From: Phycomyces nitens
Lineage: Eukaryota; Mucoromycota; Mucoromycetes; Mucorales; Phycomycetaceae
Direction: 5' to 3'
Assembly (NCBI GenBank): GCA_022702545.1
Contig: JAHRBC010000004.1
Coordinates: 4,432,001-4,496,000 of the forward strand
Length of the DNA: 64,000 nt
Shown: one piece after another, positions 35,312 to 46,605 of the stretch
Layout: every line of letters begins with the position of its first letter
How positions within the stretch are numbered: position 1 is the first letter of the stretch
Notes under the pieces: model-generated
What the model saw: the letters and a program-made list of their open reading frames with translations, nothing else
What the model was told of the DNA's origin: nothing
The model's database searches: none
Made by a program: the position numbers and the translations under genes

Positions 35312-36967
35312 ATGGATAAATCAAGTTCTGATAGCAACACTTCTTATATTAATGAAAATGACAGTTTGCCTGACCCAAGATACAAAGATGGCAAGATTTC
35401 AAAGAAGTTATTCAGTATATAAACTAATATCTTTTCGTAGAAATTGCGTCAATTATTCATGACTTGAGCAATAATGGCCTTGTTGAAACAGATCAGATAT
35501 TGGAACGCTTGGAACCAAGGATCTTAGCAGACTTTCAGAAAGGACTTTGTATCAGAACATTTAAAGGGGATTGGATCTTTCGAATTAACAGAACAGCAAC
35601 TATGCTGAATATAGAGTTGGTGAGTATTCTGTACGAATTGACGGGCATTCAGGTTAACTGTACCTGCATTAGATTAAAGAGAAAAACTACTGGCCCAAAA
35701 TTGAAAAAAAAATACAAGCAACCGATTCCAAAGATTTCAAACCAAGCTCCAGACCAACTTCCCATAGCCCAACCCCTTTGTGTGACTTGTCTTCATCAGT
35801 ATCTTCTGTTCTAACATCTTCTACTGTATCCAAAAAACTTTTGTCTGGATCTGTAAAGAAGCTTTTAACAGTTGGCCAAAAAAAATGGATAGAAGATGTG
35901 TTTTCTAAACTTGACAAAAAATGTTTTGGAAACTAAGCAACGGAGTAATTGTGGAAGAAGTTGTTCAAAAGGCCCGTCTAGACTGCAACTTTGAGCACCC
36001 ATGCCACTCGTTCATTCTGGAACTAGACGATCCTTTCTGGGAAACCTACTTTTCTGATGAGGAACGCAAAGAAATATCTAATACTGGGATTCAAGCTTTT
36101 GAAGATATTCATAAAGATGCAGCCGATTACCTAGATGAATATCACAAATTCAAGACAGTTGAAGAAGCCTACGACCATGCCTTTTCGAAGATGTACCATC
36201 CCCGCCAACAAATCGACCAATCTTGGATCCAAAGAAGTGTCATTCAAGCTGCCTGCAATTTTTTGTATGACAAGAACATGGACAAGTTCAGTGAAGCGGA
36301 CATGTTGGGAAACGTCTGGAGTTTCTTAAAGAGTGTTGTCGAAGGCTCCGATATCAACGCCAACAGCGGTGAAAAAAGTTGCGCTTCCAACGCTAATATA
36401 AAAAACAACAAACGAAGCTTGGACGCAATCACACCAATAACAAAGAGGAAGATGGGCCGAAAAGTAGATGTGATCTATTCAGAAGGTGACATTGAATTGG
36501 GTCTGGTTGAGATAGGAAAAACCAATGATCAAACAAAATGCCTATCCGACGGAATGAAATTGCTGAAGTTGATGAAGGACACGTTGATAACAACCACAGA
36601 GCAATTTCCTTCCATAACCCACGAACTCCGGACTGTTGGACTTCTTTTAATGGGTACCAAAATTACAATGCTGTCGATGGATATTCCTGCTGGGTATATT
36701 TGTCGCGTAAGAAAAATGAAACCATTGAGCTATCCCACGAACTGTCGCCAGTTCATAAAGCGCGTCATACCAATTCTCAGGCTGGCCCTGAAGGCTAAAG
36801 CTACCATGGTGCACACCCGCGACATATATGATAACGCCGCAGTCGAAGAGTCACCTAAAGATCACATTAGCTTTGGTATGCAGCCTACTTGTTTCCAGGG
36901 AACAGATGGTTCTGAAGACAGCTTGTCAATTTCCTCCTCTACCTCAAAAAAGACAAAGTCCGTCTAA
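35312..36967 (+). CDS. uncharacterised fungal family protein with nuclease-like motif; possible frameshift
   Basis: ATG at 35312. Exon 1 (to 35390) joins 35441 by a GC-AG intron of 50 bp (the alternative GT donor gives only 26 bp). Exon 2 ends 35622 at GTGAGT, and exon 3 starts at about 35675. That frame stops at 35935, whereas the conserved C-terminal part (35921-36967, 348 codons) is in another frame, so either a base is missing in the A-run near 35,911-35,916 or an unseen junction exists. The C-terminal part has GRKVDVIY (D183 of that ORF), then IELGLVEIGK (E197..K200), then LRTVGLLLMGTKITMLSMD and PAGYICRVRKMKPL. I recall this pattern from a multicopy family in Mucoromycota; a restriction-nuclease-like fold is speculative. 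A decayed copy lies at 53.13-54.32 kb. Confidence 0.6.
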
Positions 36968-37860
36968 TTTATTTTTACCTAATTATAAGCAATATGCATT
37001 TTATTTTTAATCTATTCATCCCATTTATAAACATCATAAATCACTATTTTATGCAGAATTTATCTTTGAGTCATGGGCCAGGATTGAAAGCATCCCAAAC
37101 TATCAATACTGAGACGGTGGACGTGGTGGTTGGTGGCCGTCACCTTGATAAAGAATGGCCAGGCGAAGAAGTGCGGAATTTATAAGAGGTGTAGGCAAAG
37201 GAGTATAAGTGTAGAGGAGGCTATTTGGGAGGAAGCTTTGCGAAGATGAATAAAGTATCTCTTTTTACCTCGTTAAAATTACTTTCCCATTTTTATTTAT
37301 TTGACAACTGGTTCTCATCCCTATACGCTTAGTCATAAATATTATTTGACGCATCCCAAAACCTTACTGAGTGCAAATCTATTGTCTTGAGAACGCATCC
37401 TCTTAACAGTCGTTTATTGTCCTTCGTTACCACTCCTCCAATTGGAAGAATAACCATTGCTAGCTAGTAACCCGACTATAAACACTAGATAACTTGAGCA
37501 TCCATCCTCATAATAGTCCCGTACCTAGTTACTTTACCCAACTCAAGTACCCTACATGTAACCTCTCCATTAAATTAATACATAAAATTACAATTATCAT
37601 ATTATTAATAAACTTTTAATATTGTAATAATTTAGATTTTTTTCAGTGGCAAAGCCAAAGAGGACAGGAAGATTATGGTAGAAACAAAGATAATTGAATA
37701 TCGATTATTATTTGAACTGCAAGAGGTGTTTATATGATTAGTAGAGAATGTAAGATAATATAATAAACAATATGAAATTGAGGGATCTTGTAAGGGATAT
37801 TGGTTTTGGGGTTAATGATATTTAATTACGCTAGTGGGGAATGTCAAATGATTTGTGGCA
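36968..37860. other. intergenic, likely containing the gypsy 3' LTR
   Basis: The first ~90 bp (to about 37,060) match the region downstream of the pseudogene copy at 54.22-54.32 kb. About 37,060-37,185 is an open, GC-richer stretch with no recognised domain. Read on the minus strand, the purine-rich AGAAGGGGAGGTAA ends at 37,861 and is followed by TGCCACAAATC, the expected start of a 3' LTR running leftward. The outer LTR border and target-site duplication were not found. Confidence 0.4.
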
Positions 37861-37874
37861 TTACCTCCCCTTCT
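37861..37874 (-). other. candidate polypurine tract of the gypsy element
   Basis: On the minus strand AGAAGGGGAGGTAA directly follows the pol stop codon region and directly precedes TG, the usual first bases of an LTR. Polypurine tracts prime plus-strand synthesis in LTR retroelements. Confidence 0.5.
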
Positions 37875-40800
37875 AGGTGCGAGTATTACGAGTACTGTAT
37901 GGTTGGGAAGGAAGAGAGAAAGGCTTGGTTGGACAACGACGATGGAAGTCACTGATTGCGTCAATGGCATTCCAAAGATTTGACACAAGTTCCCAAGTAT
38001 TCTCAGACGGGTCTTTATAGCCTTTCTAGGATACTAAGTATTGGACTTGCCCTCGACGAATGCGGCTATCTAATATCTCTGCAACTTCATAGTGTTGTTC
38101 GCCTTCGACATTGACTGGTGGTAACAGGACTTGAGTGCGATTTGGAATGTCAGGCAGAGATGAGTCTTGACTAGGAGACAGCAGATTCACATGGAAGACT
38201 GGATGGATCTGCATTGAAGATGGCAACTCTAGTTTGTAAGCATGTGAACCAACACGCGACAGGATCCTGAATGGGCCAAGTTGTCGATGGTCTAACTTTG
38301 AAGACGGCCTGAGGGACTTGATATTCTTGGTAGACAGATAGACCTTTTCACCAGGTTTAAACTCTGGTGTTGCACGATGATGTTCATTGTAGTGTGTGGC
38401 TTGTTGTTTCTGGACAAGAAGAATTTCATGTTTGAGTGCATTGTGGAGTTCTTGGAGGTGATGACAGAATTCTTCAGAAGATGCAGAGATCCCAGTGCCC
38501 GTAGGCGCAGCAACCAGAGAGAAACGAGGATGAAACCCAAAAGTTGATTCAAAAGGTGTATGGTGAGTACTTGCTTGGATTGTATTATTGTAACTGAACT
38601 CAGCCAAAGGCAGTAGAGAAAACCAATCGTCTTGCTGGTAGTTGGTGCATACTCGGAGATATTGCTCAAGAATTGAATTGATTCGTTTAGTTTGGCCATC
38701 AGTTTGGGGATTAAAAGCAGTGGACATATTTGTTTTGATGCCTAGAAGTCGAAGCAGAGATTGGCAGAAATGGGAAGTGAAGACTGAACCACAATCAGAT
38801 ACAATATCATCTGGAAGTCCATGAAGCCGGAAGATCTCTTTGACAAATAGTGAGGCCAGGTCTTTTGCTGTTATATAATCCTTACGGGGTACAAAATGTG
38901 ACATCTTTGTTAACCTGTCAACTACTACCCATATTGTATTGTAACCTGATGACGCTGGCAAGCCTACGATAAAGTCCATGCTGATAGAAGACCAAGGGCG
39001 GGATGATACCTGGAGTGGCTTGAGATGTCCAGGTGGGGCTTGATGGGACGTCTTGGCAGGTTTGCATACTACACAGTTGAAGATATAACGATTGACAAAC
39101 CTGCGCATACCAGGCCAGTAGAAACAACGGGACAGAAGCTCGCAAGTCTTTGCTTGGCCAAAATGTCCTGATACTGGGCTATCATGGTGACGGTGAATAA
39201 TTTCAAGCTTGATCTTGTCATCGTCTGGAACAAAGATACAGTTGTCCTGAAAAAGCAGACCAGTATCCTTGTCTAGGTAGTAATGCTTCATTTTTGGTCG
39301 TAGGTGTTGAGGTATCTCATTTGGATTATAAAGGAAGCTGAGAATATTGGTAATTCGTTTGTCGGGTTTGTAGGCTTCACATATTTTAGTTTGTAGAGGA
39401 GTATCAATAGGGCAACTTGATACAGCACCAAGAACGACTTGACCTTCACAAAACACATATTTGATTGGTTGTTTGCTATTATCCTCCCCCTTTACAAAGG
39501 CCATGTCAGATCGGCGACAGAGGGCATCGGCCTTGGGATTCTTGGATGCGGGGCGGTAAGTAACCTGAAAATTTTCAGTCTCACTGAGCAAAATAGACCA
39601 ACGGGCATGTCGACGATTGAGTACACGGGCATTGGATGTCATAAAGTACTCCAAATTCTTATGATCGGTGTAAACCGTAACCTGGTGAGTAGCACCTTGG
39701 AGATAGTGGCACTAAATTCAGAAACAATCAACAATTGCAAGCAATTCTTTGTTATAAATGTCATAATTGACTTTAGCCGGTTGGAGTTTGCGACTATGGA
39801 AGGCGACAGGGTGAAGACGATTGTTAGAATCGGGTCGATTGAGAACACCAGCAATGGCAAAGTCAGATGCATCTGTTTCGACAAAGATTGGCTTGGTTGG
39901 GTCAAAGTGTTGCAAGATTGGTGCCGATGTGAACCGTTGTTTGAGAGAATTGAATGCATTATCTTGAGCAGAGGACCAAAGAAAAGGGCTCTCTTTTTCG
40001 AGCAGAGAGGTTAAGGGAGTGGTCAAGGACAGGTAGTCATGAATAAATCGGTAGCAAAAATTAGAAAAACCCAAAAAGACTTGGATATCATGAACAGACT
40101 TTGGGGTTGGCCAATCAAGAATACAGCTAACCTTGGCAGGGTCCATGCTTACACCAGAACGACCCACTCGGAAACCCAGAAATTCAACTTTGTCAACATC
40201 AAATTCACACTTTTCAATCTTGGCATAGAGACCAGCATCACCAAGTTTCTGCAGGACTAGCTTGACATGGTCATCATGGGATGACTGGTTTTCACTGAAG
40301 ATAAGAATATCATCCAAATAGACAACAACAAAGTGATCAAGAAACTCGCAAAGTACATCGTTGATAAGTGCTTGAAAAGAACCAGGTTCATTTGTCAGGC
40401 CAAATGGAATCACGTTGTATTGGAAGTGGCCATATCTAGTAGGGAAAGCTGTTTTCCATTCATCACCTTTGGCCACACGAATACGGTGATAAGCATTTCG
40501 AATATCCAGCTTGGTGAAAACGGTTGCAGATGACAAACGATCCAACATTTCATTAATCAAGGGCAAAGGATATCAATTTTTGATCGTGATTTTGTTCAGA
40601 CCACGATAGTCAACGCATAGGTGAAGGGAGCCTTCTTTCTTTTTAACAAATAGGATTGGAGCACCAGCGGGACTTGTAGATCGACTGATGAACCCATTTT
40701 CTAGGTTGGTCTTGATATAGTCAGATAGGACACTGAGCTCTTCTTGAGACAAGGAATAAATTGGGCCATAAGGAGCTTGGGTGCCTTCAACAAGTGGTAT

Positions 40801-42436
40801 TTCGTGATCAATTCCTGGTCTATGATCAGGCAGAGAATTTACCATTTCTTCATTGAATACATTTATGAACTGTTTGTATTTTTCTGATACTTGAAGGGGT
40901 TCTGGGCTAGACTTACAGGCGTGTAGAGGAATATCAAGAGCAGATAATGTCAGTGGAGAATTGTGAGAACCAATGTGGACCAAAAAAGCTTGTTGACCTT
41001 TACGAATTGATTTTTCAATTGTGAGTACATCGACAACAGAAAGTTCGACTTTGGGCTTGGGTGTATGAGCTACAACAGGTTTGATAGTTTGCACTGAAGG
41101 AGATATAGGAAGACAATTTTTAGAACAGGTGTTAGAAGCAAAAGTAATTTGTCCTGTATGCCAATTAATATGTGGGTTATGGTGTACGAGCCAAGGGATA
41201 CCAAGAATAACAGAGTATTTTCCTAATGAGGTGACATGGAGTATAATTGGCTCTGTGTGGTGGCCACTTGTCATGGATGCTTGAAAATTATGGGTAATAA
41301 GGCCAGAGAGGATTGAACGTCCATCGACGGTTTGAACCAGTAAGGGGGTTTCATTCTCACAGAGAGGTAGCTGATGGTGATTTACAAATGATTCATCGAT
41401 GAAGTTCTCCATTGATCCTGAATCTATCATGGCAGATGTCTGAATTACTTGGTCACCGAATTGCAGGGTAATTGGGATTTTTAGGGGTTCTTGAAGCTGT
41501 GAGCCAGACTGAGGGGTTGAGGAAGCCGATGAGAGGGATGTAATTGAAGAGGGGAGAGGTTTAATTTCAACAGTTTTGGATAATTTATTAAAATTTTCGA
41601 TTTGACCCAAGGAGCACTCTCTTATAGTCCTTTGGTATTGTCTTTTCCCTTTTTATTGGGACAAGCTTGGGCATTGTGTCCTTCGCCTCCGCGATAGAGA
41701 CATAAGCCAAGATTTCTGCGACGGGTTTTCTCCTCTGCTGATAATGGCTTAAAATGAACTTTGTTGGCATCAAGATCCATTGGTTCCATTCCAGTACTAG
41801 CAGGAATGGGGTTATGGCTTGGAGAAAATCGTGGGCGTTGTGGATAGTGTCGGCGTTATACTTCCCTTTCATGTATACGATTGTCGAGTTCAATCACTTT
41901 AGCAACATAATCCCATAGTTTGCTTGATAAATCACGGGTTGCCAGTTCGTTCTTGATCCTATCTCTTACTTTCACAGAAGATTGCACGTAAACCAACATC
42001 ATTGAAAACTGATCGCATGGCAAGACGGCGGAAAGAGGCGGCATATTCATTAATAGGTTTTGTTCCTTGGTGCATGGTAAGAATCTCACGTTCCACAGAT
42101 TCTTGTTCGTTCACATTACCAAAATCAATACGAAAAGCATTGATAAATGCAGGGAAAGAGTTCAAGCATGGACCCATTTCATCAGTATCCAAATCTTCAA
42201 GGTATGGTTGTACCCATTCGAATGCTATTCCAACCATATATGAAATCATGAAAGACACTTTGGAAAAGTCATTAGGAAACTGATAAGAGTTGGCACTGAC
42301 ATGCAACTTGATTTGGGCAATGAATACTCTCCTCCTGGCTTCGCAGTCTTCTTCAGCTTTCCATCACAGAATCCGTATCTCCCCGCTCTATTTCCTCCAC
42401 TCTTGATCTGGAACGAGGCGTGTTATTAGATGACAT
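37873..42436 (-). pseudogene. Ty3/gypsy chromovirus gag-pol, inactivated
   Basis: On the minus strand from ATG at 42436: gag (with a frameshift near 42,360), a damaged zinc knuckle (~41,690), retropepsin AMIDSGS (~41,425), RT with intact VVYLDDILIF (~40,320), RNase H, integrase (HHCC, then MDFIVGLP and SDCGSVF), and a C-terminal chromodomain (HYEVAEILDSRI, then KGYKDPSENTWE). Breaks: a TGA in place of an Arg codon before YPLPL (~40,575); two stops after IVDCF (~39,720); the third catalytic residue of integrase changed (DGQTKR where families have DGQTER); and TAG for the expected Trp in the chromodomain (38,026). Chromoviruses use the chromodomain to target heterochromatin. This copy cannot move on its own. 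Confidence 0.92.
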
Positions 42437-42611
42437 TGTTACTTTAGGAAATTGGTCGAGTCGCGAGGTTTTCCAATATCATTACAATCTCAATCACACT
42501 TCGTCGGCTAAATTCACGAATGTTGTACTGCGTCCTTCGGCTGCTGCACTTGTCTCTGGTTTTGGCGGTTCTTTTGGTTGTCAATAATGACTCCGAAAAA
42601 TATATTCTGAA

Positions 42612-42658
42612 TAAGCACTTGGGCCTTATCTTCCTTGTTTTTTGGTCTATCCAGTAAA
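42612..42658 (-). repeat. segment shared with the foldback arms
   Basis: Plus-strand GCACTTGGGCCTTATCTTCC...GTCTATCCAGT matches 34,768-34,815 (GCACTTGGGCCTTGTCTTCC...GCCTATCCAGT), and inverted 34,612-34,656. On the minus strand all can read LDRP..KEDKAQV. Part of the foldback therefore shares ancestry with the leader or gag region of this retroelement family. Confidence 0.7.
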
Positions 42659-42660
42659 CT

Positions 42661-43300
42661 CTGAGCATAGGCGCGGTCAAAGTCTTTGGATCCAAGGTTG
42701 AAATGAAAAAACGAATCTTCCAACTCTGAGCATAGGCACGGTCAAAGTCTTTGGATTCAAGGTTGAAATGAAAAAACGAATCTTCCAACTCTGAGCATAG
42801 GCACGGTCAAAGTCTTTGGATCCAAGGTTGAAATGAAAAAAAAACGAATCTTCCAACTCTGAGCATAGGCACGGTCAAAGTCTTTGGATCCAAGGTTGAA
42901 ATGAAAAAACGAATCTTCCAACTCTGAGCATAGGCACGGTCAAAGTCTTTGGATTCAAGGTTGAGAATGAAAAAACGAATCTTCCAACTCTGAGCATAGG
43001 CACGGTCAAAGTCTTTGGATCCAAGGTTGAAATGAAAAAACGAATCTTCCAACTCTGAGCATAGGCACGGTCAAAGTCTTTGGATTCAAGGTTGAAATGA
43101 AAAAACGAATCTTCCAACTCTGAGCATAGGCACGGTCAAAGTCTTTGGATCCAAGGTTGAAATGAAAAAACGAATCTTCCAACTCTGAGCATAGGCACGG
43201 TCAAAGTCTTTGGATTCAAGGTTGAAATGAAAAAACGAATCTTCCAACTGAGCATAGGCACGGTCAAAGTCTTTGGATTCAAGGTTGAAAGAAAGCTGTG
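42661..43300 (-). repeat. 65-bp minisatellite in the gypsy 5' region, 10 copies
   Basis: CTGAGCATAGG recurs at 42661, 42726, 42791, 42859, 42924, 42990, 43055, 43120, 43185 and 43248. Each unit contains GGTCAAAGTCTTTGGAT(C/T)CAAGG and a poly(A)-C-GAATCTTCC end. GGATCC and GGATTC versions almost alternate, which suggests amplification as ~130-bp dimers. On the minus strand the repeat is open in all three frames, but 65 is not a multiple of three, so a translated product would cycle frames (KDFDRAYAQ, DPKTLTVPM, RVGRFVF). Confidence 0.95.
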
Positions 43301-43983
43301 TTTGAAGATTGGAAGGCGACAACATTTATTTGTAGTGAATGTGGATTCCTGATTTTTGTGTCGTCATCACTAGGAAAGCGAAAAAAATAAAGGCCAGCAA
43401 TTGTAGCGGACGTTTAAAAGGGGGATTTGTTACACAATGTACCTTTAATATTCCTATATATAAAAAAAAAGACTTGATGCAACTACTTGGTCTTGTTTTA
43501 TTTAACACTGTTCCCTAAAGAATGTTTCCTCATCTAATAAATCTCATTTTTTTAGAGAGAAGAGGTACAATGGGGTGAAACTGATGGACATACAAGTAGA
43601 AGAGACTTGTAGAACTATATAGCAGATGATACATGGAATACATATGAGGAGTGAAAATGGATTTTGACTAAATAAAAGAAAGAAAGAAAGAAAGAAAAAG
43701 GACAAAAGGTATCGGTATAGGTGTCAATAATTCCAAAGAATTGGCTGGTGCTGATATTCCATGTCAGTCGATAATATGGAGGGCAACCGTAAAAGCAATA
43801 CTCTTTTGTATATAGACAATCTGTAGAAACTCATATGCCTGGAAACAATACAATTGTTGGAAAAATATACAAGTTTAAGGATCTGTATAAAGAGCATGGT
43901 CGAAATCAAAGACCATAAAGTAAATCTATCCCAAAGACATGGTGATATTTAGTTGAAAACATGGACATTTGTAGTATTGATAT
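43301..43983. other. AT-rich spacer with AAAG microsatellite
   Basis: It holds an (AAAG)n run at about 43,677-43,697 and a block (43,465-43,530, AAAAAAAAAGACTTG...TGTTCCCTAAAGAA) resembling 30,808-30,848 (AAAAAAAAAGACATTTGG...TGTCCCCTAAAGAA), another shared repeat fragment. The 5' LTR expected here for the gypsy element was not recognised. No gene is seen. Confidence 0.4.
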
Positions 43984-44253
43984 TCATTTCTTTAGGATAT
44001 CTCTATTAACCCCAAGCCATAACTGATGATGCTCTAGAGATTTATTAATTAGAGATTCAATACTAGCATTATTACTCAACTTTTGGGGATTCTCATGGTC
44101 TTTGCTTGTTGACATGCGCTTGAATATGTATATATATATTTATATATATTCTAGTTGTTTTTAGCATGGGTATCAAACAATCACATTCATTATTAGATTA
44201 ACAATCAAATTGACTTGGTTGAGCAAATATTCATAAAAGGTACCACTAACACC
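43920..44253 (-). repeat. inverted duplication, copy B (partner 4.90-5.23 kb)
   Basis: It is the reverse complement of 4898-5225 at ~90% identity. It contains the matching 43-codon ORF at 43984-44115 (minus), reading MSTSKDHENPQKL...NRDILKK. It lies between the gypsy remnant and the CSR1-like gene. Confidence 0.8.
43984..44115 (-). CDS. 43-aa ORF, copy B
   Basis: It has the same start, length and stop as the ORF at 5022-5153, with seven substitutions (G/S, N/S, Q/E, T/S, Y/H, I/V, N/D), most of them conservative. No domain is known. Expression and function are unknown, and it may be only part of a repeat. Confidence 0.3.
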   Translation of the reverse strand: MSTSKDHENPQKLSNNASIESLINKSLEHHQLWLGVNRDILKK

Positions 44254-44780
44254 CTAGATTTATTAAATAGTTAATATAATTTAGCAAAACGTCCAAACAT
44301 TCTTTCTAATTTGATGATGTCTGCCTGTACTTAAAGAGACATAATAAGCATGGAAGCTCTATAAATATGACAGTAATTTGGTGCCAAGTGTGCATGCAAT
44401 AAGACTAGTAGTATATTAATATCCAAAGCTCAGGATAATAATAATAAAGAGAGAGAGAGAGAGAAAATATTCCTAGGGCTCTTACTTGGATCTTGTTGTG
44501 TTCATAAACTGAGCCTAAAAATAGCCAGTGGGCCCTGAACATCATACACTTGTGTTGCTTGACACAAGTTCACATGTAGACATGTGCTGGTATTTATTGG
44601 GAGGAGACCGAATAGATATTTATGGGTAGGAAATAAACCTTAGGTTTGTATGTATGTATATATTTTAAAAGTGAAAAACTAGCAAATAGTGTAAAGAAAA
44701 GAGAAATGTATAGGCTGTACAGGATCTTCCAAGATACAAAATCAAAAAAAAAAACTTCTGCTTATTATTATACTGTAGTA

Positions 44781-46309
44781 TTAAACGCACTCGGTAACAT
44801 CCATCTTTCCAACCCCATCAGAACCAAAGTCAAGCACAAGTCGGTTATCGTCTGTCAAATTGACTAGTCCCTTGGCATGGTAAATAGTAGGTCCCCTGAG
44901 ATCCCTCTCGGCCTTGATGCGAGCAACACGGTAAGATCGGCCGTTCTCGAGACGTCTTATGGCATCCTTGGTATCTTTGTCTGCAGTCTGGGTCTCTGCC
45001 CATGCTTTTGTGACAATCTCATATTGTTCAATTGCCCCCATCAATGCTACAACAGCCGGTGTTTGGGGAGGAGTGAGGGACCCAGGAGCAGGAGGATCGG
45101 CTTTTGTGCTCTCGTCTTTTGTCTTACGGTTGGGGTTTCCGGTAATAATGACAGGCAGATTTTCGATGATGATATATTTTGTGAGATCTTCGAGATCCTT
45201 GGTAAACACAATCTTGCCAGCAACCTCGGGATCCAGCAAAGGAGTGATCATTGCCCAGACTGTAATGACATGGCCTGTTAGTCTTTTTTGCTGTTGTTGT
45301 TGATCATATAATCTTATCTTACCAGTAGAGAATACCCAGGGTGCCTTGTGGATATAGCAAGATCCAAGTGTTTCAGGATAATAAGCTTCCAAGCAACCAA
45401 GCAAGAACTTTACAAAATCAAAGTCCTGTTTTTTTTTTCACATAACTTTCATTAGCCTGCCGATACCCGAAAACCAAAATCGCTTGTGCTTACCATGTTG
45501 CTCAATGTAAAGTTATCAAGGTTGAATACAAGACCTGCATTATTCATAGGATATCCACAGGCAAGACGAGATGTTTCCATGATGTATAGGGTCAGCAGCT
45601 TGACTACCTCAAGAGACTGCTCCTCTTTATGATGCAGTTGGACATTAATGAAACTAATATATTCCCGAGTTAATCCCACGAACAGATTTGCTTTAGAGGA
45701 CATCATAAACACTTACCAGACAACACGGCCTGCCTTGTCTGGCCCACCCAAAGAAGCCTTTCCGGAATGGACCTGTTTGATGAATGAGTCTCCCATACCA
45801 TCCAGGGACTTGTTCAGCAAGTCTCTCAGGCCAGATTCCCCGAGGGAAGCAATCTCATCCACACGCATAACCAATCTCCAGCGCAAGGTGTTGATCAACA
45901 TCTTGTAGGAAGCATCACAATCCCATTTACGGGCCCGCAAGAAGCGACACAAGGTAGCGTCGGGGTTGTCGGTTGAAACCATATTCCAGAAAGTCTTGTG
46001 AAGCATACTGCCGGGAATCAGCTCAATGGCCTTTTCTTCAGGAAGGGTCAGCCACTTCTCGTCCGTGGTTGCACCCAAAAACACATCTTTCTGGACTGGC
46101 TCGACCTTTGCACCAAAGCCAAAGAAACCCCCTGTAGATTTCGTTTCAGGTTCGGCAGGCTTGGAGGGAACAACATAGGGCTGTCCTTCCTGTTTGAACA
46201 AGGCAAACAACTTGATCCAGAGCTGTTTCAGCGCACAGGTCTGCTGGGTGGTCAGGTTTCCTGCATAGCCTTCTAGACGATTCTCGAGGGAGAGGGAAGC
46301 GGTTGCCAT
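44781..46309 (-). CDS. Sec14/CRAL-TRIO phosphatidylinositol-transfer protein, CSR1-like, 4 exons
   Basis: Minus-strand exons 46309-45717, 45653-45494, 45425-45323 and 45259-44781 join in phase to 444 aa. The CRAL-TRIO N-terminal lobe is at ~115-165 (PDATLCRFLRARKWDCDASY). The lipid-binding lobe follows (GRVVCFINVQLHH, YPMNNAGLVFNLDNFTLSNM, FLLGCLEAYYPETLGSCYIH, KAPWVFS, GKIVFTKDLEDLTKYI). The opening QQTCALKQLWIKLFALF and the HKAPW...TPLLDPEVAGKIVFTK block resemble yeast Csr1, which exchanges phosphatidylinositol and other lipids. The C-terminal ~120 residues are charged and helical. In yeast such proteins regulate phosphoinositide supply, which fits the neighbouring phosphatase gene on the same strand 0.3 kb upstream. 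The sterol/PI-binding specificity is inferred. Confidence 0.87.
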
Positions 46310-46605
46310 GGGGAAAGTATAGAATAGGACGAAGAAGAAAGAAAGAAAGAAGAAGAAAGAGGAGATTGAATGCTCTGCTGTCCATACAAATGTTTTTTTT
46401 TATTATTTCAAATGGAGGCCGTGCATGTTGACATCCCGCCATTTCCCTGTTACATAAAAAAAAATGTATAATATTTTTATATTTAATAATAATTAGGCTT
46501 TCTTGTGGACTACTTTGGCTTCACTGATAATGGGGCCATGGACTCCATTGGTATCCTATTTCTTTGATATTTTTATATAATCTATTTAAGAGCCTACTTA
46601 TTATC

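Noticed and set aside
42444..43325. Several overlapping minus ORFs as separate repetitive proteins
   Set aside because: They are products of the 65-bp repeat being open in every frame; no independent start or conserved domain.
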